Of a stretch of 64,000 nt of DNA, positions 12,146 through 24,447 are shown one piece after another (the stretch's first letter is position 1; each line of letters begins with the position of its first letter). Both the position numbers and the translations under genes were made by a program. A model generated the notes under the pieces. The model saw only the letters and a list, made by a program, of their open reading frames with translations, was not told where the DNA came from and did no database searches. The stretch lies in the NCBI GenBank assembly GCA_031216915.1, contig CM062294.1, forward strand, positions 387,863,217 through 387,927,216, read 5' to 3'. The DNA comes from Pictodentalium vernedei. Lineage: Eukaryota > Mollusca > Scaphopoda > Dentaliida > Dentaliidae.

Positions 12146-12270
12146 AGCACCATTTGCACCGTAACCTGTGCAGTTGTTGTGTTTATGTTGGTTTTTCCTA
12201 AACGTGAGAACGTTCCGGAAAAAACAATAAAAATACAACAATTGCGCAGGTTACAGCGCAAATTGTTGTC
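12146..12270. repeat. ~125-bp imperfect palindrome (foldback)
   Basis: The left arm (CACCGTAACCTGTGCAGTTG near 12157-12176) mirrors the right arm (CAATTGCGCAGGTTACAGCG near 12239-12258). The centre GTTTTTCC...AACGT...GGAAAAAAC is itself palindromic around 12206. The foldback lies within the span bounded by the 7167 and 12707 inverted repeats and could be a MITE. Confidence 0.7.
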
Positions 12271-12706
12271 CTACATAAGCATTGTTGGTGCTATTGAAAC
12301 TGACTTTACCTGGTGCACGTGTGCGTAATTTATAACCAAACGTTTTCCAGGTAAAAAAGTGTGACTTATACATGGACATAAACGGAACCAAAGCAAGTGT
12401 TAAAAAAATGCATAGTTGTTCAGTGAAACGCTACAACTTATTTCGACACGTACTGTAATTTGCAACTTGGCAAGTGATCTGATTTGAAGTTCTGTTGACA
12501 TGTCATCCCCCACCCACCTCTGATCTGCACCCATGCTTGAATGTATGATAAATGCCAGGTATATTTCTTAGTTGTGGAGAATATTTATGAGATCAAAAAC
12601 TTTCAAAACAAATACAGAAGGGATATATTGATATTCATTTCTTAGAAAATTACCCCTATTATTTTGAAATGTTTCATTCACATGGGGCAGTTCAAGAGTT
12701 ATTTTT

Positions 12707-12776
12707 AGGCTTTATGTCATTTCGTGCGAAGCGTCACAGACCATGTGGTTCACCTCTGTCTCTCTTCAGAAATGGA
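12707..12776 (-). repeat. 70-bp inverted repeat, right member
   Basis: This is the reverse complement of 7167-7236. It contains the matching CACAGACCATGTGGTTCACC core. Confidence 0.75.
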
Positions 12777-12904
12777 ATCCACATTGTGCATTTTGAGTTT
12801 CCTGTCACTTTGGCGGTTTCAATTATAAAAAAGAGCACACGTATCGCTAAAGCAATACAATGTCCCCTACCGGACTAATGAGCATTAATAATTATACAAA
12901 GGTT

Positions 12905-13429
12905 ATAACCTACATGCGATCAGCATGAATTCCGTTGAAGTGTTTCCAAAAAAAGTCTGGAAAACTGATATTTTGGCGCTTTTCCATATTTCCAAGGGCC
13001 ATAACTCACACAAGAATATGGCAATCAGCATGAAACTCAAACTTGATCTGTAAGTCATCGTTCTATAGTAGGTTACCAAAAATGAAATCATTCCGTTGAA
13101 GTGTTTCCAAAAAAAAGTCTGGAAAACTGATATTTTGGCGCTTTTCCATATTTCCATGGGCCATAACTCACACAAGAATAATACAATCAGTAGGAAACCC
13201 AAACTTGACCTGTAAGTCATCGTTCTATAGTAGGATACCAAGAATGAAATCATTCGGTTGAAGTATTTCCAAAAAAAAGTCTGGAAAACTAAAGTATGAC
13301 TGACAGATTGATGGATGGATGGATGGATGGACAGAGTGTAAATGAAACTTGATCTGCAAGTCATCATTCTAAAGTAGGTTACCAAAAATGAAATCATTCC
13401 GTTGAAGCGTTTCCAAAGAAGTCCGGAAA
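12905..13429 (+). repeat. 162-bp tandem repeat element, left half
   Basis: Units contain CTGGAAAACTGATATTTTGG and GGGCCATAACTCACACAAG. Unit starts at 12959, 13121 and 13283 give a 162-bp period. A TGGATGGATGGATGGATGG microsatellite lies at about 13310. The element is cut after GGAAA at 13429 by DIRS copy D1 and resumes at 20789. Confidence 0.85.
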
Positions 13430-13732
13430 GTTAAAAAATTTATAGTATTTTATATATTTTTTATACTTACCAATGACCCAGACATAGCTGGTGCTAAACT
13501 CTTTAATTCAGGGCCAAACACAAATTTTGTCCCCGCAATCCCCAAAATTTGCATCAAAAACCAAAAATTACATGTCCTATATGGTCCTCCATACATTTAC
13601 TCCTCTGCGCATGCGCAGTGTCAAGGAGGTCTCGAAATTGCCGCCAATTACCATTCTTACAACCAGTGCCTGGTAAGTGTTATGTACTCAGCGGGGAGGT
13701 ATGAGTTCCCAACTCATGGGAGGGCCATCCCC

Positions 13733-13821
13733 GTCTGGGTCATTGGTAAGTATAAAAAATATATAAATTTCTATAAATTTTTTAACATTTTTATACTGTA
13801 CCAATGACCCAGACTTAGCTG
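13733..13821 (-). other. Internal complementary region of D1
   Basis: The first half (GTCTGGGTCATTGGTAAGTA to TTTTTTAAC) is the reverse complement of the 3' terminus at 13430-13483 with two mismatches. The second half (ATTTTTATACTGTACCAATG to TTAGCTG) is complementary to the 5' terminus near 20755-20788. In the DIRS replication model this region templates the joined ends of a circular intermediate. Confidence 0.9.
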
Positions 13822-14099
13822 AATAGTAAATAGGCTGGAGGGCCTAGGACATAAAGGAAAATCCAGTAAGCTCAATTATCTATAACAGAATATCCCCTCC
13901 AGGAGAAAAGGAGAGATAGGCTTTACATGTATCTTTCTTATTTATATTAAAGAAGAAAGACACAATACCGATCAGTAATTGAGCATAATAATCATCAATG
14001 ATCTCTATTAACATCCAGTATAACCCTTAAAACTGATATTTTTAAAGGTAAGAAATAAATAAAGGAAGTCCAGAGAAATGAGACTCTTTATATTCATTA

Positions 14100-14700
14100 A
14101 AAGTGTCCGAGGATTGTATATTAACGCTCATTTGACACATGACATATACAAATGCTTCACACCGAGCTACACTTTAAAAATATTACATGGATGAGTAAAC
14201 ATTAGCTTTACACTTTAAAACCATCCCGGTACCGACTCAGAATTACTGATTCTAAGGGAGGTATTCCCTTGCTTTTCCCTATAAAGCAGGTGACCTAAGA
14301 GAACACCCTCCCCCCCCCCCCCACTTCCCCTTGCCCTTGGTCAAATAGCCCAGAGCGAAGAGGGCAGCAGGACGGAGTCACTGCTGGAACAGAAAGCCTG
14401 CATGTCCGAGAATTGCATATTAACGCCCGTTTGACACGTGACATATACAAATGCTTCACACCGAGCTACACTTTAAAAATATGACATGAATGAATTTTAA
14501 ACATTAGCTTTACACTTTAAAACCATCCCGGTAACGACTCAGAATTACTGACTCCGGGGGAGATATCCCCCTGCTTTTCACTATAAAGCAGGTGACCTAA
14601 GGGAACACCCTCCCACCCCACCCTCCCCTTGCCCTGGGTCAAATACCCCAGAGCGAAGAGGGCAGCAGGACAAAGTCACTGCCGGAACAGAAAGCCTACA
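14100..14700 (-). repeat. 300-bp tandem duplication in the D1 3' untranslated part
   Basis: TTTGACAC.TGACATATACAAATGCTTCACACCGAG, the CCATCCCGGTA block, a C-tract and the CCCAGAGCGAAGAGGGCAGC block occur twice, offset by about 303 bp. D2 has one copy at 34050-34350. The first copy carries a C-run near 14311-14325. Confidence 0.9.
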
Positions 14701-14719
14701 GAACTATAGTTGCAACTGT

Positions 14720-15660
14720 TTAGTGGACTATATTCTGAGCAACTGATAACAGACCTAAACAATGGAGGTCTCCAGAAATGGACTCAATATTTCTGAGATA
14801 GAAATTTGTGAATGTGGAAGATTGAGACCAATATGCAGACTTCATAAAATCAGTAATAGCAATACAATTAGCATAGGCCCAAAAAGTAGAAAGAGCTCTT
14901 ACTTCATGAGCTGAGATCTTGAGTGCCGACTGCTGAGAAGAAGATAATTTTTCATAAGCAGTACGAATAGTTAATTGAATCCATTCAGCAAAAGAATGAA
15001 CCATAATATCCTTTCTATTAGGCATCAAAGACAGAAAGAAACGTTTACATCCCTTCCTGATGAACTCAGATCTACGTTTGTAAATACGTATTACTCTAAC
15101 AGGACAAAGTAAAGGCCTAAACCCATCAGATGATGGAAGGGTCTTAATAACAATTGGTTCAGGATACTTATTAGGAGCCTGATTCTTAGCCAAACATCCA
15201 ATATTGGTGGTAAAGGTAATAGTATTACCAACACTATGGTAGTGAGAATCATCCACAGATAGTGCATGAAGCTCACTAACTCTTCTAGCAGAAGAGAAGG
15301 CTAAGAGAAAAGCTGTCTTATATGTTAAGAATTTGAAGTCCACTGTGTCAAGAGGCTCAAAAGGCACTTCTTTTAGCTTAAGAAGAACCCAAGCCAAATT
15401 CCACTTGGGAATTAATCTAAGGGTTCTAGGTCTATTTATCGAAAAACTAATTTAGATAAAGAGACATTAGTTCCAATCATTAAGCTATCATGATGTGCAT
15501 AGGTATCGGATAGCATAGACCTATAACCCTTAATGGTGATAGGCTGCAGTTTAATCTCATTAAACAAGTATACTAGAAAGTTTGCAATGTCTGGAATGGA
15601 AGGATCATAAATATCTACAGAATGATCCCCACACCACTGACGAAAGACTTTCCACTGCAT
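14720..15660 (-). pseudogene. D1 tyrosine recombinase, frameshifted
   Basis: Two frames (15660-15436 and 15397-14720) together match the D2 recombinase. A short deletion near 15440-15455 shifts the frame between LSKLV and the WNLAWVLLKLKE segment. The catalytic landmarks remain: ARRVSEL (first Arg), HEVR (HxxR box) and the Tyr in TFTNFYLRN. Family members cut and rejoin DNA through this Arg-HxxR-Tyr set, and the enzyme integrates the circular cDNA. The stop lies at 14720. The copy is dead, but the active-site boxes are not the cause. Confidence 0.85.
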
Positions 15661-15663
15661 AGT

Positions 15664-17648
15664 TTAGCGAAGAGGAGGTCCTCCTACAGTTAGAAATCGC
15701 GTCCACTGCTCGTCCTGTAAAATGTTTTCCGTGCAAGAAGGACCGCACAATGGAAATACGTGAAGGTTTAGACCTTGTGGATTGTGATGGAGGATGCGCG
15801 ATTTCCCCTGCGAAAGATCTTCCCGTTGAGGAAGCTTCCTCGTTATGTCCCACAACAGACACCTGAGTAGATTTATCCACGGTCTCTGTGGAGACAGAGA
15901 TGCTACCAACAGAATCTTGAATTGCGCTTGTTTTATCTTCAGCAATATCTGCTGAATCAACGGCGCTGGAGGATACGCATATCCTATCGTTCCGTCCCAA
16001 GAGATCGAGAGAGCGTCTACTGCAAATGCTTGAGGATCCGGACAAGGTGACACATACGTCTGCAACTGATTGTTGAGATGTGTCACAAATAAATCTATCA
16101 TTGGTAACAAATCTGATTGAATACTTGCTTCTTGAGAGTCCATTCTGATGGCAATAGGCGACCCCTCCATGAAAGGGAGTCTGCTAAGACGTTCTGACGA
16201 CCCGGAATATGACGGACCGAGAGAAGAATCTGATGTTCTAGTACAAACAGAAGAATTCTTTCTGTTAGATTGAGCAACGGAATGGAATGAGTGCCACCTT
16301 GGTTCCGAATATATGCAACTACTGTCGTATTGTCAGACAGAATTTGCACGTGTGCATTCTGAATAACGTCTACCCAATGACGTAGAGCAAGCCAAATCGA
16401 CATCATGTGCTTGCTTAAATACTGCGGATCCCAAAGACCCTGGCACTTCAAATCCGATGGGCTGAGTGTCGCGCCCCAACCTGTTTGACTGGTATCCATC
16501 ATAATCGTAAAACTCGGATCTGGCAATTGCAGTGGAACTCCCTGAGTTAACCACTGTATGACTGCCCAAGTCTGAATCTTTTGTTTCACTTGGCTTGACA
16601 AGATGATGTCCGTCTCAAGCGAATGAATCTGCACTCTCCAATTTTGAGTCAGATAGACTGGGAGAGGACGAGTGCGTAGCCGCCCCATTGAAATGAGATC
16701 CGCGGCAGCTCCGCACAGACCTATTAGTGTCATAAATTCTCTCGCTGTAACTTTGTCTGAGTGAAGACAATAATGAGCGTAACAACTGACTAATTTCGTT
16801 CTGGTTAACGGCAGACGAACAAGATTGTTGTGCATCTCGAAGCTCATCCCCAGGTGGGTGAATGACTTGGACGGCACCAGATCAGACTTCTTTTCGTTTA
16901 CTATGAAACCGAGACGTCAGAGCAATAGAAGCAGATTCTGCATATCGTTCTGAAGCGTTAACTCGTTGCCGTACCTCTGAAGAATATCGTCCAGGTAAGT
17001 CGACGTTACCACAGATGAATGAGCTCGGAAATAAGTCATTACCGAGTTCATTACTCGAGTGAAAGCCCAAGGCGTTAGATTCAGACCAAAGCACATCGCT
17101 CGGAACTGATAAACAACACCTGGGACAGCGAAAGGAAGATACTTTCGGAACGCCGGATGTACCATGAAGTGAAAGTACGCATCCTTGAGGTCTATGCTCG
17201 CAGCATAGTCGTTCACTCGAATGCTCGCTCTGACCGATCGAATGGTCTCCATATAGAACTTTGGAGCCACGATCAGCTTGTTTATCCAGCTTAAATCGAT
17301 CACTGGACGGAACGAGCCGTCGGGTTTCGGAACCAGAAAGAGATGGCTGTAGAAACCTGGAGATTTCTGGTTTTCTACGACCTCTATCGCATTCTTCTTT
17401 AAAAGAGACTGGACTTCTGATAGAAGTGCCGTTCTTTTCTGAAAATTTGACGGAGGTTTGCCTTTGAAGGACAGTTTTAGTCCTTCCGAAATAACCCCTC
17501 GAACCCAAGGGTCCTCCGTAATTGATTCCCAGTTGCTTGAGAAACTCGACAGTCTTCCGCCCACCGGAACGCGACAGCAGTCTAAACCATCACCTCCTGG
17601 ATCTGTGAGGCTTGCAGGAGGAGAAACTACGTCCTCCGCGACCCGCAC
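15664..17648 (-). pseudogene. D1 reverse transcriptase / RNase H, multiply broken
   Basis: The RT part (17648-16917) has FLVPKPDGSFRPVIDLSWIN and the catalytic SYLDDIL-type box (here TYLDDIL). A CGA-to-TGA change near 16917 stops it after LLLLL. The same frame resumes as the RT thumb and RNase H part (16877-16098). RNase H keeps the first Asp (MDTSQTGWGA), the third acidic residue (LSDNTT) and NVLADSLS, but lacks the five residues that contain the catalytic Glu in D2 (HINIKE). A ~10-bp deletion near 16100 then shifts the frame into the C-terminal part. That part (PDPQAFAVDALSISWDG, YAYPP) is a possible methyltransferase-like region. Confidence 0.9.
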
Positions 17649-17657
17649 CTTGCCCCG

Positions 17658-19696
17658 TCAGCCTAGAGGCACCTGACCGGTTATTTCGGCCAGCGTTACA
17701 GCCCCTACTCGAGTCGCTACTCTGACGGTCTCTAGAGTAAGACCTAGAGGACGCATAGGAACCTCTACAGGAACTTCCCTTGGACAAACTCGTCCCAGAA
17801 GTGCCTGTCTACTCTTTTCTGTTGGATCCAACTTCTTGGAAGCAGACTTAAATAGCAGAGAGTCAGAAGCTTTCTTAGTTAATTTACCATATATTGCAGA
17901 AAGCTTGCCGTTGAAGAGAAACTCTCTGGAGACCGGAGCGACTCTAAGAGAGTTTTTCACCTTACTGTCCACGCGTGTGGAAGTAGCTAGGGCCGCGTCA
18001 TGTCTAGCTAACTCCAGATTCGCCACTGAAAGGGCGGAGTTATACGTGAAAAAAGCTATGGCCCTGGACAGAACTCTTAAGGACGTCTGTACATCTTGGA
18101 ATTCTGGTCCTTCAAAGCATAATGACAATGCTCTAGTAAGGTGATCTGCGTATGAAAGAGCATCTAAACTAGCTCTGTTAGACGATATTGTCGTTTCCAT
18201 CGTTGACGAAGGAAGTGACAAAGACGGCGGCATGGATATTTCAAGGTCTTCAGCCTGGTCTAAACGCAGAGGAACTCAATCAAATTTATTCCTTTGATTG
18301 ATGAAAGGCAGCTGTAGAGCAGATGCCAGTAGGAAGGCTGACCTGCCCGCCTTGTTGGCAAGTTTGTCAATAGCGTCATCTAATAATTCAAATATCCGAG
18401 AGACATTCCTGAACTGTGATGGAAATTTCGGGACAATGTCCCTAAACTGATTAAAAAAGTTGGTGTCCAGTGGCGCTATCACCTTCCAATCCGGCTGCGC
18501 AGCATTTTGGTCCGGCGGAACAACTTCTGGAAGGTAATGCAGGATGAACTCTACGGCTATTTTATCTTATTCCGAAAGGGAAATATCTAACTCATCGGAA
18601 TCCCTTTCGCCATCCTGCCAGACCTCTTGCAATTCTTGGTCGTCTGCACCTGATCCAGCGGCAGAACATACTGACCCAGCTTCGTCTGAAACTTCATGTT
18701 CCGACAGAGGCTCTGCCGGTTGCTGGGATGCTGCGATGATCTTTGCTATCTGTGATAGCACGTCCGTTACGGAGAACTGGGGAGCCGCAGTCTTACTCGA
18801 TTTAGTCACCGGAAGCTCCCTGGACGTTGCATCCTGCATACATCTTTTATGCGAACGTCCGGATGTAGAAGGCCTCGTATCCCTGGCTACCGGATGGCGT
18901 GACCTGGTCACCATGAAATTCCTGGTCGGCGAAGCTGACTGTATACCACTGGTCACGTAGCCAAGGTGCGGTCGTGTGTGCTGCCGTGAGAATGAGGAAG
19001 CCTTATAGGTAGCCTCGCCGGATGGCCTACATACCGGAACGTCCCGAGTGGCAGACGTATGCTCCGACTGCATAACGCTACGAACTACAACATCTGGTCC
19101 CAGATGTTGCTGTATCAGAGAGGACCTCTCTCGCTTGCAGCTCGGGATAAGCTAAAAACCAGACTATCAGGCTTCCTCCGCTCCATCCTCCTTTCTGTCG
19201 TCCTTGGGTGTGCACGTGGAAGTTTTATAGTGCTCGCAACACCCGACTCTCTCTCCTGGACCGCAACGGACGAACCCGGGTGCTGACCCATTCAGTGAAT
19301 GGACGTGACACCGGGCGAGCTAGCGGACATCAACCCCTTCGATCGAACTTGCGAACTCCCGGGTAATTGACGGATCTCCAAGAGCACTTTTGCTGCTAGC
19401 TCTTCGGTTGATTGTGATGACGGAGGCACACTTCTGGACGACATCACCGAAATATCACACTGTTCTTGTTCCTCTGAAAAAGAAAGTGAAAGACTAGAGT
19501 GACTCTGCAGGGAGAGGACCGGCATGGCCCTCTCCCCAGTCTTAACATACCGTGACACACGTTTCCAACGTTTGTCATCCCAACTGAAACACACAGAACA
19601 AACATCAGTGTGAGTACATTGAGTACAATTAATACAGCGATCATGAGAATCAGAGGAAGATTTCCTCCTATTACAATTTGAACAATAATCATTCAT
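17658..19696 (-). pseudogene. D1 gag-like ORF1 in several frames
   Basis: The N-terminus at 19696 encodes a Cys/His cluster (YCSNCNRRKSSSDSHDRC, then CTQC and CSVC), like D2. Fragments continue at 19073-18567, 18482-18276 and 18233-17658, so at least three frameshifts or deletions have occurred. In the last fragment SLDALSYADHLTRALS reads through the codon that is a stop in D2. The likely role is a structural, nucleic-acid-binding protein, inferred only from position and the zinc-binding-like cluster. Confidence 0.85.
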
Positions 19697-20788
19697 TTCA
19701 AAAAAAGGTAAACAATCATAGTACTCGCACTAATCCTTGAAAATAATGATACATAATAAAACAATCCATTATAATAATTACGAAATAATGATTCGAAAAG
19801 AAAAAAAATTTTTAAAAAATTTTTTCAGAAGAGCTCAAGTTCCCAATGGGAACCCTGAGCCCAATGGATCCCAAAAAAGCCTAAGTGTGGACAAAAATTT
19901 GAATTCATTTTGAAAAATTAATGTAACACTTACGGACAATATTAATGTATCTTGCTATGAAATAAGAGATGCAGAAGACAAGTAATCACTATCAGCAGTA
20001 ACTGTTGTCAATCTAAGCAAAAGTGTCAACAAACCGGAAACATGACTCCAGGCACTGAAGAAACCTGGCCCAAAATCAGTTATCAATTTAAAACACTATC
20101 TGATGCAAAACAGAGGCTTCCAGAGAAGAAACTGTAGAACATCAGATGGTAGATGCAGACCAAAATGCCTAAACACCCCTAGGGTGAGGACGTAATCATG
20201 GGGAAAAAACAGAAAAAATTCTGTTACCAAGCCAAAACTCCCAAGAAATTTTAGTAATAATAATTACAAAATATAAGCCAAAACATGGGAGAATAGCTAA
20301 GGGGGAATAAGGAAGGTAGAGAGGAAACACTGATCAAACAATGGTACATTCATAGCAAGAATGACAACAACAGGGCCATGCCTCGAAAATAGGCAACATG
20401 AAATAATTTCGTAAAATAATTATAAGTTACAGCCCTGAACATTTTCTTGCACTATTTTTTCCTCTCCTCCTTATATTTCCTCTTTATTTCCACCATTTCT
20501 CTCATCAAAATGTGTCTGGCATCATGAAAACTGAGATTTGGAAGCACAAATAACAGTGAAGTGTGACTGTTTTGAGGGCCAAACAAAGAATGATAATTGG
20601 CGCCAATTTCGAGACCTCCTTGACACTGTGCATGCACAGAGGAGTAAATGTATGGAGGACCATATGGGACATGTAATTTTCGGTTTTTGATGCAAATTTG
20701 GGGGATTGGGGGGACAAAATTTGTGTTTGGCCCTGAATTAAAGAGTTTAGCACCAGCTAAGTCTGGATCATAGGTACAGTATAAAAAT

Positions 20789-21206
20789 ACTGATATTTTG
20801 GTGCTTTTCCATATTTCCAAGGGCCATAACTCACACAAGAATAACGCAATCAGCATGAAACTCAAACTTGATCTGTAAGTCATCATTCTATAGTAGTTTA
20901 CCAAAAATGAAATCAGTCCGTTGAAGCGTTTCCAAGAAAACTCCGGAAAACTGATATTTTGGTGCTTTTCCATATTTTCAAGGGCCGTAACTCACACAAG
21001 AATAATGCAATCAGCATGAAACTCAAACTTGATCTGTAAGTCATCATTCTATAGTAGTTTACCGAAAATGAAATCATTCCGTTGAAGAGTTTCCAAAAAA
21101 ACTCCGGAAAACTAAAGTGTGACTGATAGACTGACAGACGGACAGACTGACGGATGGACAGAGTGCAAACCTATAGTCCCCTCCGTCGATGCCGGTTGGG
21201 GACTAA
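20789..21206 (+). repeat. 162-bp tandem repeat element, right half
   Basis: It continues from 13429. Unit starts are at 20945 and 21106. It ends with GACAGACGGACAGACTGACG, a long-loop hairpin GTCCCC...GGGGAC and CTAA (21203-21206). Without D1 the element would be about 0.94 kb. Confidence 0.85.
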
Positions 21207-21333
21207 TAACTTTTCAAATACTTCAAGAATGTGATTCAAACTTAGGTACAGTATGTAGATATGTCATAAATACATGCCTGTGAAATACAGTGCCAAAATG
21301 CAGTCTAGTTTTGATATACCTATTCTTCAAAAA

Positions 21334-23300
21334 AACAAGAGGCCCCATGGGGCCTGAAGCACTCATCTTGAACAGAACACAATATAAACAGAGTCCAAGA
21401 ATGAATCTGCTTTACGCTACCCATCTCCATCGGCTACACTTTCAATCCTTGAGTCCCTCAGGAGTGACAAAAATAATCTGGGCATCATGCCTTTTCTTCA
21501 GTTGATCATAATGTAAAATGTAGAGCTCCCCTATGAAGCCACTTGATACAACCTATGTGGATTAATCTTAGTTAAACACCTCTAGAAGGTACTGAATACA
21601 AAATTTCAGCAAAATGGCCAATTCTGCCAACCCATATGGAGCCCAAATATTAACCCAGGCTCTCGGTTTGAACACAGTTGAATCTGACTTCCTTAGAGAT
21701 GTTGTGTACCAAATATGAAAGCATTTTGACTGTTGGATCTGAAGAAGAGAATTTTAAAGAAATTTCTTTATATTGCACTTAGTTAAAATTTGGGCTACCA
21801 TAGCGAACCCAAATATTACCCTATGGATCTGATTTGAACAAACTTGAATCTGACACATCCCCCCTCCCCCCCCCCCCCACGAGACGTTGTATACCAAATG
21901 TGAAAGCATTCTGACTAGTGGATCTGAAGAAGAGGATTTTTGAAGAAATTCCCTCATATTGTACTAAGTTAAATTTCAGGTTCCCATATGGAGCCCAAAT
22001 ATTAACCCAGGCTCTTGAATTGAACAGACAGGAATCTGACCACCCCTAGAGATGTTGCATACCAATACCAAATATGAAAGCATTCCGACTGGTGGATCTG
22101 AAGAAGAAGATTTTTAAAGAAATTTCCTCATATCGCATTAAGTACACATTTGTCTACCATAGCGAGCCCAAATATATACCAAGGGATCTGATTTGAACAA
22201 ACTTAAATCTGACCCCCCTAGAGATGTTGCGTAACAAATATCAAAGCATTCTGCCTGGTGGATCTGAAGAAGAAGATTTTTAAAAATTATCCCTCATATT
22301 GAACAAAGTTAAAAATTTGGGCTTCCATAGGAAGCCCAAATATAAACCTAGGGACTTGGTTTGAACAATCTAGAATCTGACTCTCATACCAATGTTGTAT
22401 ATCAAACATTAAAAGATTCTGACTGGTGGTTCTGAAGAAGAAGATTTTTTAAAGGATATTCCCTATATTACCCTATGTAAAAAATTCGGGCTCCTATATT
22501 GGACCCAAATATGAACCAATGGGCTTTATTTTAACAAACTTGTATCTGACACCCCTATGAATGCTGTATACCGAATATCAAAAGATTCTGATGATTGGTT
22601 CTGGAGAAAAGATTTTTTGCGAATTTTTTTGCAAATATGCAGGCTAAGCATTTTTTTTCGATGCCCATTACAGAACACCTTAACATAACCGATGGCAATT
22701 TTTTTTTACCATTCAATTCCACTGGTCCTAAGGATACTGCATACCAAATAACAGCTCTCTGTTCCGTGTGGTTTTGGAAATATGGGCGTTTGAAAATATT
22801 TTTATTTTTAGCTCCCAGGGTTCCCATGGGGATGTGGAAATTTTTTTTTTTTTGCATGTGTCAAGTACTTATGACCCAATAATACCACATACCAAATTTG
22901 GTTCAAACCGGCCAAGAAAACAGAAATTTTTGGGCGGGGCCAAAAATCTTACCCCTCCCATTACAAAAGCCAAATATTGCTTCACAAACTACGTTTGAAC
23001 AAACTTGATTCTACACCTCAAAAGGAAGCTCCATAGCAAATATCAAGTCATTGTACACACTGGTTCATGAGAAGAAGATTTTTTGAAAATATTTTTGGAG
23101 CATTTTTCCCCCACTCCCTCCCTATGGTGCTGAGCATGTTCAGTTGAACAAAAGTGCAATGCCCATTCAGGACCATCACTCACACAAACTTTCAACTGAA
23201 TTTGCGCAGTGGCTTTGGAAGAGAAGACTAAAACATGGTGTTGACAGACGGTGGATGGAGAGCTATGAGATTAGCTCAGCTTGACTTTAACATGAGCTAA
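21334..23300 (+). mobile_element. AAGAGGCCC-type modular repeat E2 (~2.0 kb)
   Basis: It opens AACAAGAGGCCCCATGGGGC. It has about six diverged ~170-bp units with the landmark CCAAATATGAAAGCATT..GGATCTGAAGAAGA (near 21700, 21890, 22060, 22235, 22395 and 22565). The common 3' module contains a TTTGGTTCAAACC block and an empty DIRS target-like site (AAGAAAACAGAAATTTTTGG near 22915). It ends AGCTCA...TGAGCTAA at 23300. Confidence 0.8.
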
Positions 23301-24040
23301 AAAAGATTATAAATTTCACCGAATGACAAAGAATGTAACATGTGACTGAAGACTTCCAATCAGATGATGTGGACATGAATCATTTGACGCCAGAATAAAA
23401 TACACTATTTAATTGGCTAAATTCCTGTATTATTTTCACTCACCTTGCCATGTTAGGAAAGAAATATGTTAAATAGGCTTGTTTAGGTAATTCATATTCA
23501 TGAAGATAGGTCATAGATAAGTGTTTTTGTTTTTACTTGATAGTAAGTTCTCGTAGCTATAACGGAAGCCAAATAAATCTTTGGTGATAACTGAATGAAT
23601 TTGACAATATTTAATGTTATTTGCAAAATGCGATTCCAAATTATGAATTGCATCGTTAAATAGGTGATTTGTATCACAAAATGCGATGCGAACCCGGTTA
23701 TTTTAAGGCCTGGCCAATAAGGGCATATAATGTTACAAATTGGATTGAACATGAGCGCGAAAGTGAAAGTAAACCTTTAAACAAATACAGAAGTGCCAGA
23801 ATTGTAAATTTTCATGAGTTGGGTTAAAATGAACAACATATTTTGCCTCAGTTTTTCGAAAAATAGGGTTCTGCCGACTTTACTGTCAGTTGTGGCCAAT
23901 CAGAGTATAGTATGTCTGATGCTTATACTTAACAATGATTTCCATAATGAAGGTGCCGACTAGTTGACTGGCGAATTTCAGCGTCAACTTTTTTAGTAAT
24001 CGAGTCGAGGTGTACTAGTCGAACAATCGTTTCAGCACTA
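23301..24040. other. Right interior and end of the hAT-like shell
   Basis: No gene is seen. The last 100 bases contain GACTAGTTGACTGGCGAATT and ACTAGTCGAACAATCG, which mirror motifs near 7050-7085. Confidence 0.5.
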
Positions 24041-24048
24041 ATTATTAT

Positions 24049-24430
24049 AATGGCAACAATAATAATGAAGCCAAAAACATAAGTCCACTGTACCCCCAAA
24101 AATAAACATCATAAGGATACATAACATAGACAATAACACAAATTTTCAAATAAAATTTTAAAAAACACTTTTAAAAAAATTTTGAATGAAGCCTAAGTGC
24201 CCCAAGGAAACCTCATGAGCCCAAGGGTGTGCCAATAGAGCCTAAGTGTGGACAACCACTAACTAATTAAAGCTAAACTACCGGAATAAGATATACTATG
24301 AATCCTAATAGAAAAACAGTAATTGTTTTAAACTAAACATTGAATTAATATGAATCCAAATCATTATTGAACAGACAACAATGTCAAGAGGAACAAGCCA
24401 AGACCAATACCGGGTCTGGACCTGTGCCGC
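24049..24430 (-). mobile_element. D0 DIRS leader remnant, continuing from 7014
   Basis: GCCTAAGTGCCCCAAGG..CATGAGCCCAAGG..AGAGCCTAAGTGTGGACAA matches the DIRS leader blocks near 19840-19900 (D1) and 39550-39620 (D2). It directly follows the hAT target duplication, which places the hAT insertion near the start of D0 gag. Confidence 0.65.
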
Positions 24431-24447
24431 TGCATGCAATTGAATCA

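Larger units (their letters stand above)
13430..20788 (-). mobile_element. DIRS retrotransposon D1 (7.36 kb), decayed but end-to-end
   Basis: The 3' terminus starts GTTAAAAAATTTATAG at 13430 and the 5' end finishes ACAGTATAAAAAT at 20788. Inverted terminal repeats share GACCCAGACATAGCTGGTGC and the CGCATGCGCAGTGTCAAGG block. An internal complementary region lies at 13733-13821. Gag, RT/RNase H and tyrosine recombinase remnants follow in DIRS order. The host 162-bp repeat reads GGAAA|ACTGATATTTTGG across the element, matching empty units exactly, so no target duplication was made. Confidence 0.95.
7015..24040. mobile_element. hAT-like DNA transposon shell carrying later insertions
   Basis: The left end TAGGGCTGAAATGATT (7015) and the inverted right end TAGTGCTGAAACGATT (24040) match at 14 of 16 bases. 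Both ends also carry subterminal GACTAGTCG-like motifs. The 8-bp direct repeat ATTATTAT flanks them at 7007-7014 and 24041-24048, the duplication length typical of hAT elements. The flanks join into one DIRS gag and leader sequence. No transposase frame was recognised, so it is non-autonomous or gutted. The AT-rich duplication could arise by chance, but flank continuity supports the call. Confidence 0.7.

Noticed and set aside
12903-13397. 164-codon minus-strand frame with repeated peptide blocks
   Set aside because: It spans the 162-bp tandem repeat. The peptide repeats follow the DNA unit, and the same happens at 20452-20973.
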